A stretch of 6,050 nt of DNA from Cytophagales bacterium (GTDB taxonomy: Bacteria > Bacteroidota > Bacteroidia > Cytophagales > 172606-1), in assembly GCA_025455595.1 (NCBI GenBank), contig JALOMD010000202.1, positions 1 through 6,050 on the forward strand, read 5' to 3'. Positions 5,293-6,050 of the stretch are shown piece by piece; position 1 is the first letter of the stretch, and every line of letters begins with the position of its first letter. The notes below the pieces were generated by a model. That model had not been told where the DNA came from and searched no databases. It was given only the letters and a program-made list of their open reading frames with translations. The position numbers and the translations under genes are program-made.

Positions 5293-5325
5293 AGGCGTTT
5301 TAGGCAAAAATTGCCTAAAACGCCT
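5293..5325. repeat. Hairpin family copy 5 (perfect 15-bp stem)
   Basis: aggcgttttaggcaa (5293-5307) pairs perfectly with ttgcctaaaacgcct (5311-5325) around an aaa loop. Relative to copy 2 at 1842, one G-C pair in the stem is replaced by A-T on both sides, a compensatory change. Confidence 0.95.
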
Positions 5326-5443
5326 TTGTCAGAACCATGATTCGATTAAAAGATTGCCTTGATTCTTTTTCAGACAGGATTTCAGGATTCACAGGATTTT
5401 TCCAATCAAGGTAATCCTGAAATCTTACGAATCAAGGTTCAGA

Positions 5444-5484
5444 CAGATAGCGTTTTAAGCAATTTTTGCCCAAAACGCTATCTG
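5444..5484. repeat. Hairpin family copy 6 (19-bp stem with two mismatches)
   Basis: cagatagcgttttaagcaa (5444-5462) pairs with ttgcccaaaacgctatctg (5466-5484) around ttt, with only two top-strand A-C mismatches (5457/5471, 5458/5470) that become G-U pairs in minus-strand RNA. The outer cagatag / ctatctg extension is specific to this copy yet fully paired. Confidence 0.92.
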
Positions 5485-5508
5485 TTCCTTTCCAAAATCC
5501 AAAAAAAC

Positions 5509-5521
5509 GTCCGATTCGGAC
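5509..5521. promoter_or_regulatory. Small palindrome overlapping the -33 region of the PQQ gene
   Basis: gtccga-t-tcggac is a perfect palindrome with a one-base centre. It overlaps the likely -33 position of the promoter ending at 5546, where a dimeric repressor could act. Only position and symmetry support this. Confidence 0.35.
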
Positions 5522-5546
5522 AATTCCACGGAAAAAAGTAACTTTG
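5515..5546 (+). promoter_or_regulatory. Bacteroidota-type promoter for the PQQ dehydrogenase gene
   Basis: TAACTTTG (5539-5546) is a perfect TAnnTTTG -7 element. TTCG (5515-5518) is a one-mismatch match to the TTTG -33 element at 20-nt spacing. The expected start of transcription is near 5553, giving a leader of about 35 nt before the ATG. No Shine-Dalgarno is seen, as is common in the phylum. Confidence 0.7.
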
Positions 5547-5588
5547 CCCAACTCGCACATCGTCCTTCGTAAACCGTACTTCAAACCC

Positions 5589-6050
5589 ATGCCGCTTTCC
5601 ATCAAAAAAACCGCACTATTTGCGGTTTTGACAGGTCTCATGGCCTGCCAACCCGATTCCCAAAACAACATCCCCGGCCAGTCGGGCGACGACTGGCCCG
5701 AATACCTCGGCAACGCCGCCCGCAGCCATTACTCCACACTCGACCAAATCAACGCGCAGAACGTGAACCAGTTGCGCGTGGCGTGGACGTACCGCACCGG
5801 CGGGGCCGACACCAGCAACAACCAGACGCAAATCCAGTGCAACCCCATCGTCGTCAACGGCGTGCTGTACGCCACCTCGCCGCGCATCGACGTGTTCGCG
5901 TTGGACGCAGGCACTGGCAAGGAAATCTGGAAATTCAGCGCGGCCGATTTTTGGGGCGGCAAACATTCGTGGGCGGGCACCAACCGGGGCGTGATGCACT
6001 GGCAGTCGGACGACGGCAGCGACAAACGTATTCTGTTTGCCGCCGGTACG
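5589..6050 (+). CDS. PQQ-dependent dehydrogenase (quinoprotein glucose dehydrogenase-like) lipoprotein, 3'-truncated by window
   Basis: 154 N-terminal residues, open to the window end. A lipoprotein signal opens the protein: MPLSIKK, a hydrophobic core, then GLMAC with the lipidated Cys20. The mature part starts like membrane/periplasmic quinoproteins: DDWPEYLGNAARSHYSTLDQI (spans 34-54), NVNQLRVAWTYRTG (58-71), QIQCNPIVVNGVLYATSP (81-98), and a beta-propeller tryptophan-docking repeat ALDAGTGKEIWKF (104-116). These match PQQ-binding eight-bladed propeller enzymes of the glucose dehydrogenase type, which oxidise sugars or alcohols in the periplasm and feed electrons to the respiratory chain. 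Substrate, catalytic residues and any C-terminal cytochrome c domain lie beyond the window. ATG at 5589-5591 is the only sensible start before the signal peptide. Divergent from kdsB with a strong own promoter. Confidence 0.92.
   Translation, partial: MPLSIKKTALFAVLTGLMACQPDSQNNIPGQSGDDWPEYLGNAARSHYSTLDQINAQNVNQLRVAWTYRTGGADTSNNQTQIQCNPIVVNGVLYATSPRIDVFALDAGTGKEIWKFSAADFWGGKHSWAGTNRGVMHWQSDDGSDKRILFAAGT

Larger units (their letters stand above)
5293..5484. repeat. Composite repeat element copy 2 (hairpin - inverted repeat - hairpin)
   Basis: About 190 bp filling half of the 366-bp divergent gap between kdsB and the PQQ dehydrogenase gene. Same order and orientation as 1842-2021: a perfect hairpin (5293-5325), imperfect inverted-repeat arms (5327-5364 and 5404-5444, sharing gaacc and tgattcg and ending in gccttgatt / accttgatt), then a hairpin with two mismatches (5444-5484). 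The spacer holds three caggatt repeats (5375, 5383, 5392). No ORF of note. The rest of the gap holds the GGTTACA array and the two promoters. Confidence 0.85.

Noticed and set aside
4596..5303. 235-residue open frame antisense to kdsB
   Set aside because: Shadow of the clearly recognised kdsB; its composition is His/Val/Gly-rich noise and it ends in intergenic repeat sequence.
5616..5999. Minus-strand open frames opposite the PQQ dehydrogenase
   Set aside because: The top strand encodes a lipoprotein signal and a PQQ propeller motif; the antisense frames show no family features.

Overview
The window looks like a chromosomal stretch of a GC-rich member of the Bacteroidota, most likely a Cytophagales- or Saprospiria-like aerobe. 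The evidence is two perfect matches to the Bacteroidota -7 promoter element TAnnTTTG, start codons without a clear Shine-Dalgarno sequence, a four-helix membrane LytTR regulator of the type common in that phylum, a KdsB (so an LPS-bearing outer membrane), and the style of the protein sequences. The genus cannot be named from sequence alone.

Layout. 1-938 (+): 3' two-thirds of a class I CPD photolyase. 939-1098: intergenic, packed with short repeats. 1099-1803 (-): a seven-helix DUF2306-like membrane protein. 1804-2024: a hairpin / inverted repeat / hairpin composite element. 2025-3338 (-): an orphan outer-membrane beta-barrel protein. 3339-3440: its promoter plus part of a GC-rich clover-like palindrome. 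3441-4388 (-): membrane-anchored LytTR transcription factor. 4389-4472: two AT-rich heptad arrays around a hairpin. 4473-5222 (-): kdsB. 5223-5588 (366 bp, no gene): a heptad array, a second copy of the composite element, and a divergent promoter. 5589-6050 (+): 5' part of a PQQ-dependent dehydrogenase lipoprotein that runs off the window.

The genes do not form an obvious pathway: DNA repair, LPS sugar activation, periplasmic sugar or alcohol oxidation, and a possible regulator / outer-membrane pair (LytTR plus beta-barrel). Four consecutive genes lie on the minus strand, but each gap carries repeats and at least one carries its own promoter, so a single operon is not evident.

The striking content is between the genes. 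Every intergenic gap carries small structured repeats of several classes. (i) Six copies of a hairpin with core gcgttttgggcaa / ttgcccaaaacgc, with a compensatory base-pair change between copies. (ii) Two 180-190 bp composite elements in the same orientation, in which such hairpins bracket a longer inverted repeat. (iii) Tandem arrays with a 7-bp period but different unit sequences in different gaps. (iv) Larger palindromes that extend into the 3' ends of genes. The stop codons of four of the five genes whose 3' ends are visible fall within such repeats. I see no CRISPR array, tRNA, rRNA, transposase or defence system.
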